Source: an uncultured Clostridia bacterium (lineage in GTDB: Bacteria; Bacillota; DTU014). Taken from it: 38,603 bases of DNA. Location: assembly GCA_900016865.1 (NCBI GenBank), contig FIZI01000006.1, positions 620 to 39,222 on the forward strand, read 5' to 3'. A program made the position numbers and the translations under genes. The stretch's first letter is position 1; each line of letters begins with the position of its first letter. Under the pieces are notes generated by a model that was given only the letters and a program-made list of their open reading frames with translations, had not been told where the DNA came from and ran no database searches. Shown piece after piece: positions 8,575 through 16,326 of this stretch.

Positions 8575-9086
8575 GTAAACGAATCGCAGTCTGCCCGGGG
8601 AGCTTTGACCCGGTCACTAACGGTCACTTGGACATCATTGAAAGAGCTTCCGCAGTCTTTGACAAGATCATAGTCGGCGTCCTAAACAACCCTGAAAAAA
8701 AGGCGCTTTTTACGATAGATGAGCGCGTTGAGATGCTCGAGGAATGCGTGTCTCATCTGGACAACGTTTGTGTCGCTGCTTTTAGCGGTTTGCTCGTGGA
8801 GTTCGTGCGCAAGAGCGGCGCCGTTGCAATCATCCGAGGCCTGAGAGCTATCTCCGATTTCGAATTTGAGTTCCGGATGGCTTCGATGAATCGCAAGTTG
8901 GCTCCAGAAATCGAGACTTTCTTTATGATGACCGGCAATGAGTATGCTTACCTGAGTTCAAGTGTTGTAAAACAGGTAGCGAGTTTCGGCGGTTGTGTCA
9001 AAGGATTGGTTCCTGTGGTTGTCGAAAAGAGGCTCAGAGAGAAGTTCTTGTCTCGGAAGGCAGAGGGTTCTGCGATTGAGGAGTGA
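8571..9086 (+). CDS. coaD: Phosphopantetheine adenylyltransferase CoaD
   Basis: A 171-residue CoaD, which transfers AMP from ATP to 4'-phosphopantetheine, the penultimate step of coenzyme A synthesis. The nucleotidyltransferase signature is CPGSFDPVTNGHLDII with TNGH at residues 16-19. AIIRGLRAISDFEFEF and the ISSS-like YLSSSVVKQVASFGG are also present. The GTG at 8571 has GGAGG at a good distance and overlaps the rsmD stop. Length is slightly above the usual 160 residues because of a charged tail. CoA and its phosphopantetheine arm also feed the acyl carrier protein encoded further along. Confidence 0.95.
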   Translation: MSKRIAVCPGSFDPVTNGHLDIIERASAVFDKIIVGVLNNPEKKALFTIDERVEMLEECVSHLDNVCVAAFSGLLVEFVRKSGAVAIIRGLRAISDFEFEFRMASMNRKLAPEIETFFMMTGNEYAYLSSSVVKQVASFGGCVKGLVPVVVEKRLREKFLSRKAEGSAIEE

Positions 9087-9091
9087 GAGTT

Positions 9092-9607
9092 GTGAGCGAG
9101 GGTATAAGTATCTTTGAACTCCTAGACCGGCTCGAAGAGCTAATGGAGTCAGCAGCTAAGATCCCGTTTAGTTCCAAGGTTATACTCGACCAGGACGAAG
9201 TCTTGGATATCCTCGATAGATTGCGCGCAGAGCTGCCGGAGGAATATCAAAAAGCACAGGAGGTGCTCGCCAAGCGTGAGGCTGTGTTGCTGGACGCCAG
9301 ACGGCAGGCAGCTGACATACTGGGCGACGCTCGCAATCAGGTCGCAAGGATGGTAGACGAGAGTGAGATCTCCAGGATCGCCAGACAGGAACGAGAAGCG
9401 ATCCTGTCAGAGGCCGATGAGACTGCGGCCGATATCGTCAATAGCGCCAACAAGTACGCTCAATCTGTGCTAGCCTCGCTTGAGACCTCGCTCCGCAGGG
9501 TACTGGACGCAGTTGTCAAAGGGCAATCAGAGTTGAACGAGAGTATTCGCCAAGCCGCATCTTCTGATGAGGATGACGATGCTGATGAATCTGAGGTAGA
9601 CGACTAG
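9092..9607 (+). CDS. Coiled-coil protein of unknown function downstream of coaD
   Basis: About 171 residues, almost entirely charged and helical. The N-terminal segment ISIFELLDRLEELMESAAKIPF plus LDQDEVLDILDRLRAELPEEY is followed by a long heptad-type coiled coil (about 55-150) rich in A, E, R and Q, and a very acidic tail (SSDEDDDADESEVDD). The coil resembles DivIVA or ATP-synthase b-subunit helices, which is why such proteins are often labelled ATPase-like, but there is no nucleotide motif and no membrane segment. The GTG at 9092 has GAGGAG 8 nt upstream. The GTG at 9083, which overlaps the coaD stop, is an alternative. A scaffold or cell-division role is possible but unproven. Confidence 0.75.
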   Translation: MSEGISIFELLDRLEELMESAAKIPFSSKVILDQDEVLDILDRLRAELPEEYQKAQEVLAKREAVLLDARRQAADILGDARNQVARMVDESEISRIARQEREAILSEADETAADIVNSANKYAQSVLASLETSLRRVLDAVVKGQSELNESIRQAASSDEDDDADESEVDD

Positions 9608-9678
9608 AGGGCTGCTGAGCACTGTTGCCGTTGGTTGTCGCAAATCTCTGATTCCCGCACCGTTACGATGTGCTTTGT

Positions 9679-9706
9679 AGGTTCGGGAGTTGCTTGTCCC
9701 GAACCT
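9679..9706 (+). terminator. Probable terminator after the coaD operon
   Basis: A perfect 9-bp stem AGGTTCGGG/CCCGAACCT has a 10-nt loop and is followed by the moderately T-rich ATTGCTTTGT. It closes the fakA-recG-coaD run before the orphan HemE-like gene. Confidence 0.55.
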
Positions 9707-9707
9707 A

Positions 9708-9736
9708 TTGCTTTGTAAACTCAGTCGCCTTAGAAG
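9708..9736 (+). promoter_or_regulatory. Weak candidate sigma-A promoter for the HemE-like gene
   Basis: TTGCTT and TAGAAG are separated by 17 nt. Matches to consensus are 3/6 and 4/6. The position, right after a terminator and 28 nt before the GTG start, is sensible. Confidence 0.35.
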
Positions 9737-9764
9737 TCATTAGCAGTGTAAGGGAGAGAGCATC

Positions 9765-10832
9765 GTGACAGAGATGACTTCACGCGAGCGGTTCCAGAGG
9801 ATGTTCGAGCATCGAGAAGCCGACAGGATTCCCATAATCGATCAGCCGTGGGGATCCACTATCGAGCGATGGCATCGGGAGGGAATGCCTGAAGGCGTAA
9901 GCTATGTGGACTTCTTCGGGTTGGACCGCGTCGCACACATCGGCGTAGACAACAGCCCGAGGTACGAGGAACGAGTGATCGAAGAAACAGAGGACTACAG
10001 AATAGTCACGACTGCATGGGGTGCGACTTTGCGGCATTGGAAGCACGTCACGTCGACTCCGGAGTTCCTAGACTTCCGGATAAAGGATCGCATCTCATGG
10101 AAGGACGCGAAGGCGCGCATGGTCCCCACCCGGGACCGGATACCTTGGCACCTTCTTGAGACCAACTACAGGCGCTGGCGCGAGGAAGGATACTGGATTC
10201 AGGCAGGCCTGTGGTTTGGGTTCGATGTGACCCATTCATGGGCTGTTGGGACTGAGCGATTGCTCATTGCCCTGATAGAGGACCCTGAATGGTGCCTAGA
10301 CATGTTCAACCATTACCTCGATGTAGATCTCGCTTTACTCGATATGATATGGGACGCAGGGTATCATTTCGATGCCGTGACCTGGCCTGACGATATGGGA
10401 TACAAGGGCAATCAGTTCTTTTCGGTAGATATGTACAGGGAGATCCTGAAGCCGGTCCACAGTCGGGCAATCGAATGGGCTCACAGCAAGGGAGTCAAGG
10501 CGGAGCTGCATTCGTGCGGAGACATCCGGCCTTTCATCGCTGAGTTCGTAGACATGGGACTGGATGCACTCAATCCTCTTGAGGTCAAAGCAGGTGTCGA
10601 TCCAGTGTCAGTGAAGAAGGAATACGGATCTGACCTGGTCCTCCACGGAGGAATCGACGCAGTGCTCTGGAGCGATCTAGACGCGATGGAAGAAGAGATG
10701 CGGCGGGTACTGCCGGTACTCAAGGAGTCTGGAGGGTATATCTTCTCTACTGACCACTCAGTCCCTGACAGTGTCAGTCTTGATGCATTTCGCCGTATAG
10801 TGGAGCTCGCCAAGGAGCTGGGGAGGTACTGA
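9765..10832 (+). CDS. Uroporphyrinogen decarboxylase (HemE) superfamily protein, orphan
   Basis: A 355-residue TIM-barrel protein of the URO-D superfamily, which includes HemE and the zinc-dependent methyltransferases MtaA/MtbA. Visible family features are the N-terminal MTSRERFQRMFEHREADRIPI, WPDDMGYKGNQFFSVDMYREILKP, the HxC motif in ELHSCGDIRPFIAEFVDMGLDALNPLE, HGGIDAV, and the C-terminal GGYIFSTDHSVPDSVSLD. The HSCGD motif recalls zinc ligands of methyltransferase members. The third cysteine expected there is replaced by a TDH region. No heme genes, corrinoid protein or transporter lie nearby, so heme synthesis is unlikely and the substrate is unknown. The GTG start follows a purine-rich AGGGAGAGAG. 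Confidence 0.82.
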   Translation: MTEMTSRERFQRMFEHREADRIPIIDQPWGSTIERWHREGMPEGVSYVDFFGLDRVAHIGVDNSPRYEERVIEETEDYRIVTTAWGATLRHWKHVTSTPEFLDFRIKDRISWKDAKARMVPTRDRIPWHLLETNYRRWREEGYWIQAGLWFGFDVTHSWAVGTERLLIALIEDPEWCLDMFNHYLDVDLALLDMIWDAGYHFDAVTWPDDMGYKGNQFFSVDMYREILKPVHSRAIEWAHSKGVKAELHSCGDIRPFIAEFVDMGLDALNPLEVKAGVDPVSVKKEYGSDLVLHGGIDAVLWSDLDAMEEEMRRVLPVLKESGGYIFSTDHSVPDSVSLDAFRRIVELAKELGRY

Positions 10833-10908
10833 TACTTCTTAGAGGCTATCTCTTGGTGCAATATCGCTAAGCAGCCAAGCTGGCGATTGATAAGACTGGA
10901 TAAGAAGA

Positions 10909-10924
10909 GGGGCGAGTCCGCCCC
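10909..10924. terminator. Bidirectional terminator between convergent genes
   Basis: A 6-bp GC stem GGGGCG/CGCCCC with a 4-nt loop lies between two convergent genes. The plus side continues CTTTGC. On the minus strand the downstream side is TCTTCTTATC, which is T-rich. Confidence 0.55.
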
Positions 10925-10987
10925 CTTTGCACAATAGGTGACAATGGCAATCGATGTAGACAAGGTGTAGAGAATCAGTTACGTGAG

Positions 10988-12112
10988 CTACTGAGAGTCA
11001 ATCACCCGCTGCCACTCTGGCGAGACGTTTAGGTCTTGATCAAGCTGATAGCCCAGAGCAATGAACAGCCACTCGCCGTTGTAGAGCTCAAGCCTGCCCA
11101 ACACCGCTTCTTCGCCATTATCTACGATTGATACCACCACTTCGTGCTCAGACACTTGTTTGGACGAATAGGAAAGCGAGTCCAGGACGAAACGCAATAC
11201 ATCGCTGCTCCGATCTGCAAACAACTCGATCTCGTGCGCAATGACAGCATCTATTGCAGAACTTGGGACCCGCGGGGACCACGCCCTCTTGGCCTTGGTC
11301 GGATCTCTGTCGACCATGACTGCATCTAGGAAGTACGCAGCTGTACTCTCGGGAGTTGCCAGATCGGTAAGCGGTTCCGACCCGGACTGGTCGTCAGCAT
11401 CAGTGGCCTCTTCGTCATCGACTTGCTGTTGATCCAGTTCCTTAAGCGAGATGGAAAGGACCTTGGCGTTCACCAACACTGCATCATCTTCATCAGGCGA
11501 TTCCGTAAATGCCAGCCTGAACCCGAGACGGCCGGTGGGGCCAAAAGCTATGCTCTCGGCGTCGGCAGGGAACACGCAATAGACGCTCCGAGCCGAAGGA
11601 GACGTCGTCAGCATAGACCTCCAGCTTGTCCACTGCACATTGCTCAGCTCATCAGAGCCGGGACTGAAGTGCGACGAAGACGGTATACTGAGCATGCTCT
11701 CAAGTATCAAGAATCCGGTGGAGTCAAACCCGCAATAGGTTGCTTGGCCGTAAACCTCGTAAGCCGCTGTTTTGTCCGGTTCACGAGTGCGGACTAGGTA
11801 CTCCATCACGATGTCTCCGGGGACAAGCGGCCCGTCGTTCAGCCTTACAACAGCATCTGAACTGCTGTAATCCGTAAAGAACCACGTGGACTCAGAATTC
11901 CACCTGAGTCCGAACTGGGATCCAGCGCTAGTCTGTGTGCCGCAACTGTCACATAATTCGCGCCATCCCACTGCCGACTGGGCCAGGCGGTCGGAATCAA
12001 CAACTTCACTCGGCTCAGGACTTGATGATAACTGCATAGGCGGTAATAGAGCAACAGCTGCGAAAGTGGCCAGTATAACAAGAATGCGTGAAAGGGCCTT
12101 AATGGAACGCAT
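10988..12112 (-). CDS. Secreted protein of unknown function
   Basis: A 374-residue protein with a classical signal peptide (positively charged MRSIKALSR, then the hydrophobic ILVILATFAAVALLPP). There is no lipobox cysteine and no later membrane span, so secretion is expected. The mature part has a beta-rich domain with four cysteines (two in CDSC, the others in TYCGF and VYCVF), a Gln/Asp/Glu-rich linker (about 225-250) and a C-terminal domain from LATPESTAAYFLDAVM to the end. That last domain has the helix-then-strand pattern of NTF2-like/DUF4878 lipoprotein domains (inference). I do not recognise the family. The ATG has AAGGGAG (12124-12130, minus) about 11 nt upstream. The gene stands alone, convergent with the HemE-like gene. 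Confidence 0.75.
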   Translation of the reverse strand: MRSIKALSRILVILATFAAVALLPPMQLSSSPEPSEVVDSDRLAQSAVGWRELCDSCGTQTSAGSQFGLRWNSESTWFFTDYSSSDAVVRLNDGPLVPGDIVMEYLVRTREPDKTAAYEVYGQATYCGFDSTGFLILESMLSIPSSSHFSPGSDELSNVQWTSWRSMLTTSPSARSVYCVFPADAESIAFGPTGRLGFRLAFTESPDEDDAVLVNAKVLSISLKELDQQQVDDEEATDADDQSGSEPLTDLATPESTAAYFLDAVMVDRDPTKAKRAWSPRVPSSAIDAVIAHEIELFADRSSDVLRFVLDSLSYSSKQVSEHEVVVSIVDNGEEAVLGRLELYNGEWLFIALGYQLDQDLNVSPEWQRVIDSQ

Positions 12113-12166
12113 TGCAACAGCAGCTCCCTTCCTATGGGTTGAAGGACATCACATAACTTGTACCAG

Positions 12167-12172
12167 AGTATA
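12167..12172 (-). promoter_or_regulatory. Extended -10 promoter for the secreted-protein gene
   Basis: On the minus strand TGG precedes TATACT, giving a TGn extended -10 box about 55 nt upstream of the ATG at 12112. No recognisable -35 is present, as is common for extended -10 promoters. Confidence 0.5.
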
Positions 12173-12306
12173 CCACAGGAAATGGCCTAAGAGGAACAAA
12201 CACACCTAACTGAGCCATTTGCGGTGTCGCTTTCTTCGAGGTCGCTCTTGCCTCGAGCAGGAATCGTGAGAGCAGGGGTTGCTGTGCTCATATAGTCTGC
12301 TCAACT

Positions 12307-12367
12307 CGTATGCGGTTACTAGCATACGATGTGATTTTTTCTCGACATTTGCATTTGACCGCATACG
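12307..12367. repeat. Three-part inverted repeat (A, B, C) in intergenic DNA
   Basis: Segment A, CGTATGCGGT (12307-12316), is perfectly complementary to segment C, ACCGCATACG (12358-12367). Its first seven bases are also complementary to segment B, GCATACG (12322-12328). A and B can form a 7-bp hairpin with an 8-nt loop, followed after 6 nt on the plus strand by TTTTTT (12335-12340). The set could be an RNA switch, a plus-strand terminator, or three half-sites for a DNA-binding dimer. Confidence 0.65.
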
Positions 12368-12470
12368 CACGTCGGACTTTACTATACATGGAGCTACCTC
12401 TCTCAGGGTGAGCGGAGCCAGGACGGCGGAGTGAACGGCAAGCGGAGGAGACCACAGTTCCATCCATGGG

Positions 12471-13715
12471 TCATTTCTTGCTGGAGTAGAAAAACCTCAC
12501 CACCCGAAGAGAGGCGGGCAACGAGACAAGCAGCGCACAGACTGATGTGACAGCCAGGGCTCCAGCCAACAGCTTGGTACTGCCAATCAATGTTCCGATC
12601 GCACTCGGCTGGTACACAAGCCTCGTAGCTGAGGCCTGCAACTCGGCTGCAGGGACGGAGAATGGCTGAAGGCGCAGGAGCAGCGCACAGGCAACTGCCG
12701 ACAATACTGCATGGATCACTCTGGCGGAGAGATAAGCGTGCAGCCGGATGCCAGCTTCGTGGACTAGGCTCGCGACCTGCGCACATACAGACAGCCCGCT
12801 CCACCCAATGATAGCTGAGATCGCGATCAGTTGTGTGGCGATAGAAGCACTGGCCATTGACGCCTCTTGGCAGCCGATGGTGATCTCAAAGAACCCCTTC
12901 ACCAGTGCATCGAGAATCGACGGCTCAACTCCGAACCGCCTGAGCGCCACACCTAAAGGAGTAGCGATCAGGTGAGTCACTCCGGCCAGTGCGAGAATGC
13001 GGGTCACAACAGAAAAGACCATTATGAAGCCGCCAACCAACAGCAAAGTTTTGACTGACTCGTGGACCGCGTCACCCAGAAGGTGTCCGATTGACCTCCC
13101 GTCAGATTCACGAGCTGAGACAAGTTCATTCACAGCGTGTGAGAGCAGGCCTGTCTTCCTGGACGGCCGTGCGCCGGATGTCTCCGTGCCTCTGCGGCCG
13201 TAAAATCTCATGACAAAGCCCAAGAGGATGCTCGCCGAGTAGTGTGCCAGAACTATGACGACTCCCAGCTTCGCGTTGCCAAGCATGCCGACAGCCACTG
13301 CTCCGACCATGAATAGCGGATCTGCGGTATTTGTTATGCTGACAAGCCTCTCTGCTTCGATACGGGAGCACAGTCGCTTAGACCGCAGTTGTGCAGTGAT
13401 CTTTGCTCCCATCGGGTATCCAGATGCCAAACCCATAGCAAGTGCGTACGCTCCGACTCCTGGCACGTTGAACATCGGACGCATCAGGGGCTCCAATAGA
13501 ACACCAAGCATGTGCACTACTCCGAGCCCCATGAGGATTTCTGAAGCAACAAAAAATGGAAGAAGGGCAGGAAACACTATCTCCCACCAGACTGCAAGCC
13601 CATCAAGCGCAGCTCTGAATGAGTCCTCAGGGAATGCGATGATCCCCACTGTGATAGCAGTGGCAATACTTGCGTAAATGTATGTTGAGGTTCGTCTTGC
13701 GTGGCTATTGTGCAT
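12471..13715 (-). CDS. ylbJ: Sporulation integral membrane protein YlbJ
   Basis: A 414-residue polytopic membrane protein of the YlbJ/nucleoside-recognition (Gate) family. Visible segments include IYASIATAITVGIIAF, VWWEIVFPALLPFFVASEIL with the family-typical FPALLPFFV, GLASGYPMGAKITAQLR, ITNTADPLFMVGAVAVGML, the long TM VKTLLLVGGFIMVFSVV, and FFEITIGCQ. In B. subtilis, YlbJ is made under sigma-E control and is needed for normal spores. Its substrate is unknown. The ATG at 13715 has AGGAGGTG (13721-13728, minus strand) just upstream. The frame is open to 13802 but that part is unconserved. Unlike in B. subtilis, the gene runs opposite to coaD and ylbL. Confidence 0.92.
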   Translation of the reverse strand: MHNSHARRTSTYIYASIATAITVGIIAFPEDSFRAALDGLAVWWEIVFPALLPFFVASEILMGLGVVHMLGVLLEPLMRPMFNVPGVGAYALAMGLASGYPMGAKITAQLRSKRLCSRIEAERLVSITNTADPLFMVGAVAVGMLGNAKLGVVIVLAHYSASILLGFVMRFYGRRGTETSGARPSRKTGLLSHAVNELVSARESDGRSIGHLLGDAVHESVKTLLLVGGFIMVFSVVTRILALAGVTHLIATPLGVALRRFGVEPSILDALVKGFFEITIGCQEASMASASIATQLIAISAIIGWSGLSVCAQVASLVHEAGIRLHAYLSARVIHAVLSAVACALLLRLQPFSVPAAELQASATRLVYQPSAIGTLIGSTKLLAGALAVTSVCALLVSLPASLRVVRFFYSSKK

Positions 13716-13787
13716 TGGTCCACCTCCTGTAACAAGTGCGTATACTACGGTTTCCCGGTTGACGGCGTTGCACAATGCTCGCCCTAG

Positions 13788-13793
13788 AGTATA
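13788..13793 (-). promoter_or_regulatory. Possible -10 box for ylbJ
   Basis: TATACT on the minus strand lies about 70 nt before the ylbJ ATG, in a region divergent from the oxidoreductase promoter. No sigma-A -35 is seen. A sigma-E type site, expected for a sporulation gene, was not recognised either. Confidence 0.28.
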
Positions 13794-13842
13794 TTGGGGC
13801 AATGGCGCCTCTATGACCGGGATTCCACAGGCGCACGGACTA

Positions 13843-13851
13843 TGCTAGAAT
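13843..13851 (+). promoter_or_regulatory. Extended -10 promoter of the Gfo/Idh/MocA gene
   Basis: TGC followed by TAGAAT forms a TGn extended -10 box. The -35 region, ATTCCA (13822-13827), is poor. Transcription would start near 13858, leaving a short leader with GGGAGG before the ATG at 13894. Confidence 0.5.
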
Positions 13852-13893
13852 AATATGGACGCTTGTCCGCAACTTAACATGGGAGGTAGAGGA

Positions 13894-15144
13894 ATGGTAC
13901 GATTTGGAGTCGTCGGCGTCAGGAACTTCGCTAACACCCACATCAGAAATCTAGGAATCCTTGAGAAAGAAGGAACGGCTAAACTGACAGCAATTCTTGT
14001 CAACGACCAGCAACGTAACGGCGAAGCCGCCAAGGAACTCGCCAATCGAGGAGTCAAGGTTTTTACAAGCTGGGATGACATGCTTGCGCAAGGAAAGGAC
14101 TATTTCGACGTGCTATCGTTGCCTGTGTCGATCCACACACACGCGCCTATGTCGATCGACGCCATGCGTGCCGGCTACAACGTACTCGTCGAGAAGCCGC
14201 CCGCGCCAACCATCCAGGAGCTCGATGAGATGATTGCCGTCTCTCGTGAGACAGGCAGGTGGTGTGCGGTTGGGTTTCAGTTCATTCACTCAGTCACTAT
14301 TCGCAAACTCAAAGACAAGATCGTCAATGGAGACCTGGGCGAGATAGCGGACATCTCCTGCAAAGCATACTGGCCCAGAACGAAGTCTTACTACACCCGA
14401 AACGGCTGGGCAGGCAAGACTGTCTGGAACGGCAATATCGTTCTTGACGGCCCCGTAAACAACGCTCTCGCCCACTACCTAAACAACATGTTGTTCTTGG
14501 CTTCCGATGTGCCTGATCAGGCAGTGGAGATCGACACGGTCCATGCAGAGCTCTATCGCGGCCACACCTACATACAGGCCGAGGACACGACGTGCATGAG
14601 AGTGACCTGCAAGAGCGGAACTACCATTCACTTCTATGTAACACACTGCTCTGGGCGTGTGCTCAATCCTTACATGGAAATTACGGGAACCCGCGGAAAG
14701 GTCGTCTGGAAGATGGATGAGACTACTGAGATTACATACGAGGACGGGACGCGAGAGACGTTCTCAAATGACGGCGTCGACCCCTGGCTGGAAGTGCTCA
14801 GAACGTGTGCCCGTGTATCTAGGGGTGAGCTTGAGAAACCATACTGCCGGGTGGACAACTGCAGGAGCTTCGTGTTGGCTGTCAACGGAGCTTATGAGTC
14901 ATCGAGGCGAGTCCATCCGATACCCTTGCAGTACGTTACGGAAAGCGAGAACAAAGCCGGCGATCTTGTCACAGTAGTTGAAGGAATAGAGAGCTACATG
15001 GATGAGGCGTTCAGCTCCAGAAAGTTGCTGTCTGAGATCGGAGTGCCTTGGAGCGTAAAGACTGAGCCGTTTTCTATGGACGGCTACACCCGGTTTGAGA
15101 TACCTGCAGAGATGGATACCGATTTGAAGACAAGTGAAGGCTAA
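13894..15144 (+). CDS. Gfo/Idh/MocA-family NAD(P)-dependent oxidoreductase
   Basis: A 416-residue oxidoreductase. The N-terminal Rossmann fold is shown by VRFGVVGVRNFANTHIRNL, and the family signature by NVLVEKPPAPTIQELDEM, whose EKP lysine contacts the cofactor and substrate. The C-terminal alpha/beta substrate domain contains LDGPVNNALAHYLNNMLFLA, with the conserved histidine, and MEITGTRGKVVW. Members oxidise or reduce sugars, inositols and related polyols. The substrate here cannot be told: no sugar transporter, kinase or isomerase is adjacent. I chose the ATG at 13894 because GGGAGG (13881-13886) is 7 nt upstream and the Rossmann strand begins there, although the frame is open from 13855. 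It looks inserted between ylbJ and ylbL. Confidence 0.88.
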   Translation: MVRFGVVGVRNFANTHIRNLGILEKEGTAKLTAILVNDQQRNGEAAKELANRGVKVFTSWDDMLAQGKDYFDVLSLPVSIHTHAPMSIDAMRAGYNVLVEKPPAPTIQELDEMIAVSRETGRWCAVGFQFIHSVTIRKLKDKIVNGDLGEIADISCKAYWPRTKSYYTRNGWAGKTVWNGNIVLDGPVNNALAHYLNNMLFLASDVPDQAVEIDTVHAELYRGHTYIQAEDTTCMRVTCKSGTTIHFYVTHCSGRVLNPYMEITGTRGKVVWKMDETTEITYEDGTRETFSNDGVDPWLEVLRTCARVSRGELEKPYCRVDNCRSFVLAVNGAYESSRRVHPIPLQYVTESENKAGDLVTVVEGIESYMDEAFSSRKLLSEIGVPWSVKTEPFSMDGYTRFEIPAEMDTDLKTSEG

Positions 15145-15196
15145 CGACAGTAGAGTAGCAGGACTGTCAGTGTGGGTGCATCGTGGAGGGCAGACT

Positions 15197-16225
15197 ATGA
15201 ACAATGCAGGCACGACGAGACCAAGACATCATCTTCTTGTTCTCCTCCTAGTCCTTGGGTTGCTGGTGTCCCAGAGGGTGGTCTCGTCAGTCTACTGGGT
15301 CTTGATGCCCGGCGTCGCGATTCCTTTGGATGATGTCGTTGAAGTAGAGGGTAGAGCTTTTGCCAGCGAAGGAGACTTCCATCTCGTCGCCGTATCGACC
15401 TCCAAGGCCTCGTTTGGCGCTTTGATAAGATCGTGGTTTGACCCTGCCGTGGACTTGATTCCCGCATCCAGTCAGATTCCTGCCGGTGTAGAATTCGAGG
15501 AGTATAGACAGATGATGAACAGCCTTATGCGCGAGAGCCAGGTCGTGGCTGCCGCTGTGGCATTGATGCACGCGGGCTATGATGTCGCCTTTCAAAGCGA
15601 GGCGAGAGTCGCCGCCTTCATGAAGAACAGCCCTGCCGAGTCAGTGCTGCGTGTAGGTGATGCCATAGTGGCGGTAGACGGTGTCGAAATCGAGACCGTC
15701 GAGCAGGCCATAAGGTTGATTCAGGATAGAGAGATCGGCGACAGTGTGTCGATCACAGTTAAGCGCGACGGGCAACTCGTGCATACTGAGGTGAACACTG
15801 CAGCGATTACGAACAGCGAGGGACAGAAGAAGGCTGGGATTAGGGCATACTTGAGTTCGAGCGTAGAATACGATCTTCCATTTGAGGTAACAATAGACTC
15901 CGAAGGTATAGGGGGATCCTCTGCTGGTCTCATGTTCGCTCTCGAGGTCAGAGACAGGCTCGACGAGCCGGATCTGACTGGGGGGCTAAAGGTGTACGGA
16001 ACAGGGACTCTAGATATTGACGGCAACGTGGGACCAGTGGGTGGAGTCAAGCAGAAGGTTATCACCGCGCAGTCTGCCGGTGCCGATGTTTTTCTCTGCC
16101 CGCAAGACAACTACGACGAAGCGCAGAGCGTGGCTTCGAGTGTACTGGTCGTGCCAGTCGCCAGTTTCTCGGATGCGTACGCATTTCTCACCTCGGGATT
16201 GGGGAGGAGACAGGCCGCAGAGTGA
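15197..16225 (+). CDS. ylbL: PDZ-domain Lon-type serine protease YlbL
   Basis: A 342-residue membrane-anchored protease with one N-terminal transmembrane segment (HHLLVLLLVLGLLVSQRVV), a PDZ domain in the middle (NSPAESVLRVGDAIVAVDGVEI) and a C-terminal Lon proteolytic domain. The catalytic serine is in GIGGSSAGLMFAL and the catalytic lysine in PVGGVKQKVITAQSAGA. Family members (B. subtilis YlbL, streptococcal SepM) cleave peptides at the outer face of the membrane. Length equals B. subtilis YlbL (about 341 aa). I chose the ATG at 15197, with GTGGAGGG (15183-15190) upstream. An earlier in-frame GTG at 15134 would overlap the oxidoreductase gene. Confidence 0.93.
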   Translation: MNNAGTTRPRHHLLVLLLVLGLLVSQRVVSSVYWVLMPGVAIPLDDVVEVEGRAFASEGDFHLVAVSTSKASFGALIRSWFDPAVDLIPASSQIPAGVEFEEYRQMMNSLMRESQVVAAAVALMHAGYDVAFQSEARVAAFMKNSPAESVLRVGDAIVAVDGVEIETVEQAIRLIQDREIGDSVSITVKRDGQLVHTEVNTAAITNSEGQKKAGIRAYLSSSVEYDLPFEVTIDSEGIGGSSAGLMFALEVRDRLDEPDLTGGLKVYGTGTLDIDGNVGPVGGVKQKVITAQSAGADVFLCPQDNYDEAQSVASSVLVVPVASFSDAYAFLTSGLGRRQAAE

Positions 16226-16326
16226 CGAATACCGAACTAAAACGAGGGTACCTGTGGATTGCTGGTGGACAGGCAGGTTCCACTCAGTAGTGTGAGTTCA
16301 GTTGCGGATGTACGGAGGGCTAAGCA

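Larger units (their letters stand above)
12113..12470. other. 358-nt intergenic region without a supported gene
   Basis: This gap lies between the minus-strand genes ylbJ and the secreted-protein gene. It holds the -10 box at 12167-12172, a 6-bp hairpin TCGAGG/CCTCGA (12236-12241 with 12251-12256), and the triple complementary element at 12307-12367. A minus-strand open frame (12206-12463) has no ribosome-binding site or family resemblance and looks accidental. No terminator with a T-tract in the minus direction is seen after ylbJ. Confidence 0.6.

Noticed and set aside
10870-10885. A 15-base sequence AGCAGCCAAGCTGGC shared with about 20969
   Set aside because: One shared 15-mer is expected by chance in 38 kb, and the two sites have nothing else in common.
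12206-12463. An 85-codon minus-strand frame in the intergenic gap
   Set aside because: It has no ribosome-binding site, odd composition, and includes the inverted-repeat element. It is more likely non-coding.
13741-13746. TATACT on the plus strand inside the ylbJ leader region
   Set aside because: It belongs to a self-complementary GTATAC core, has no -35, and no plus-strand gene begins within a sensible distance.
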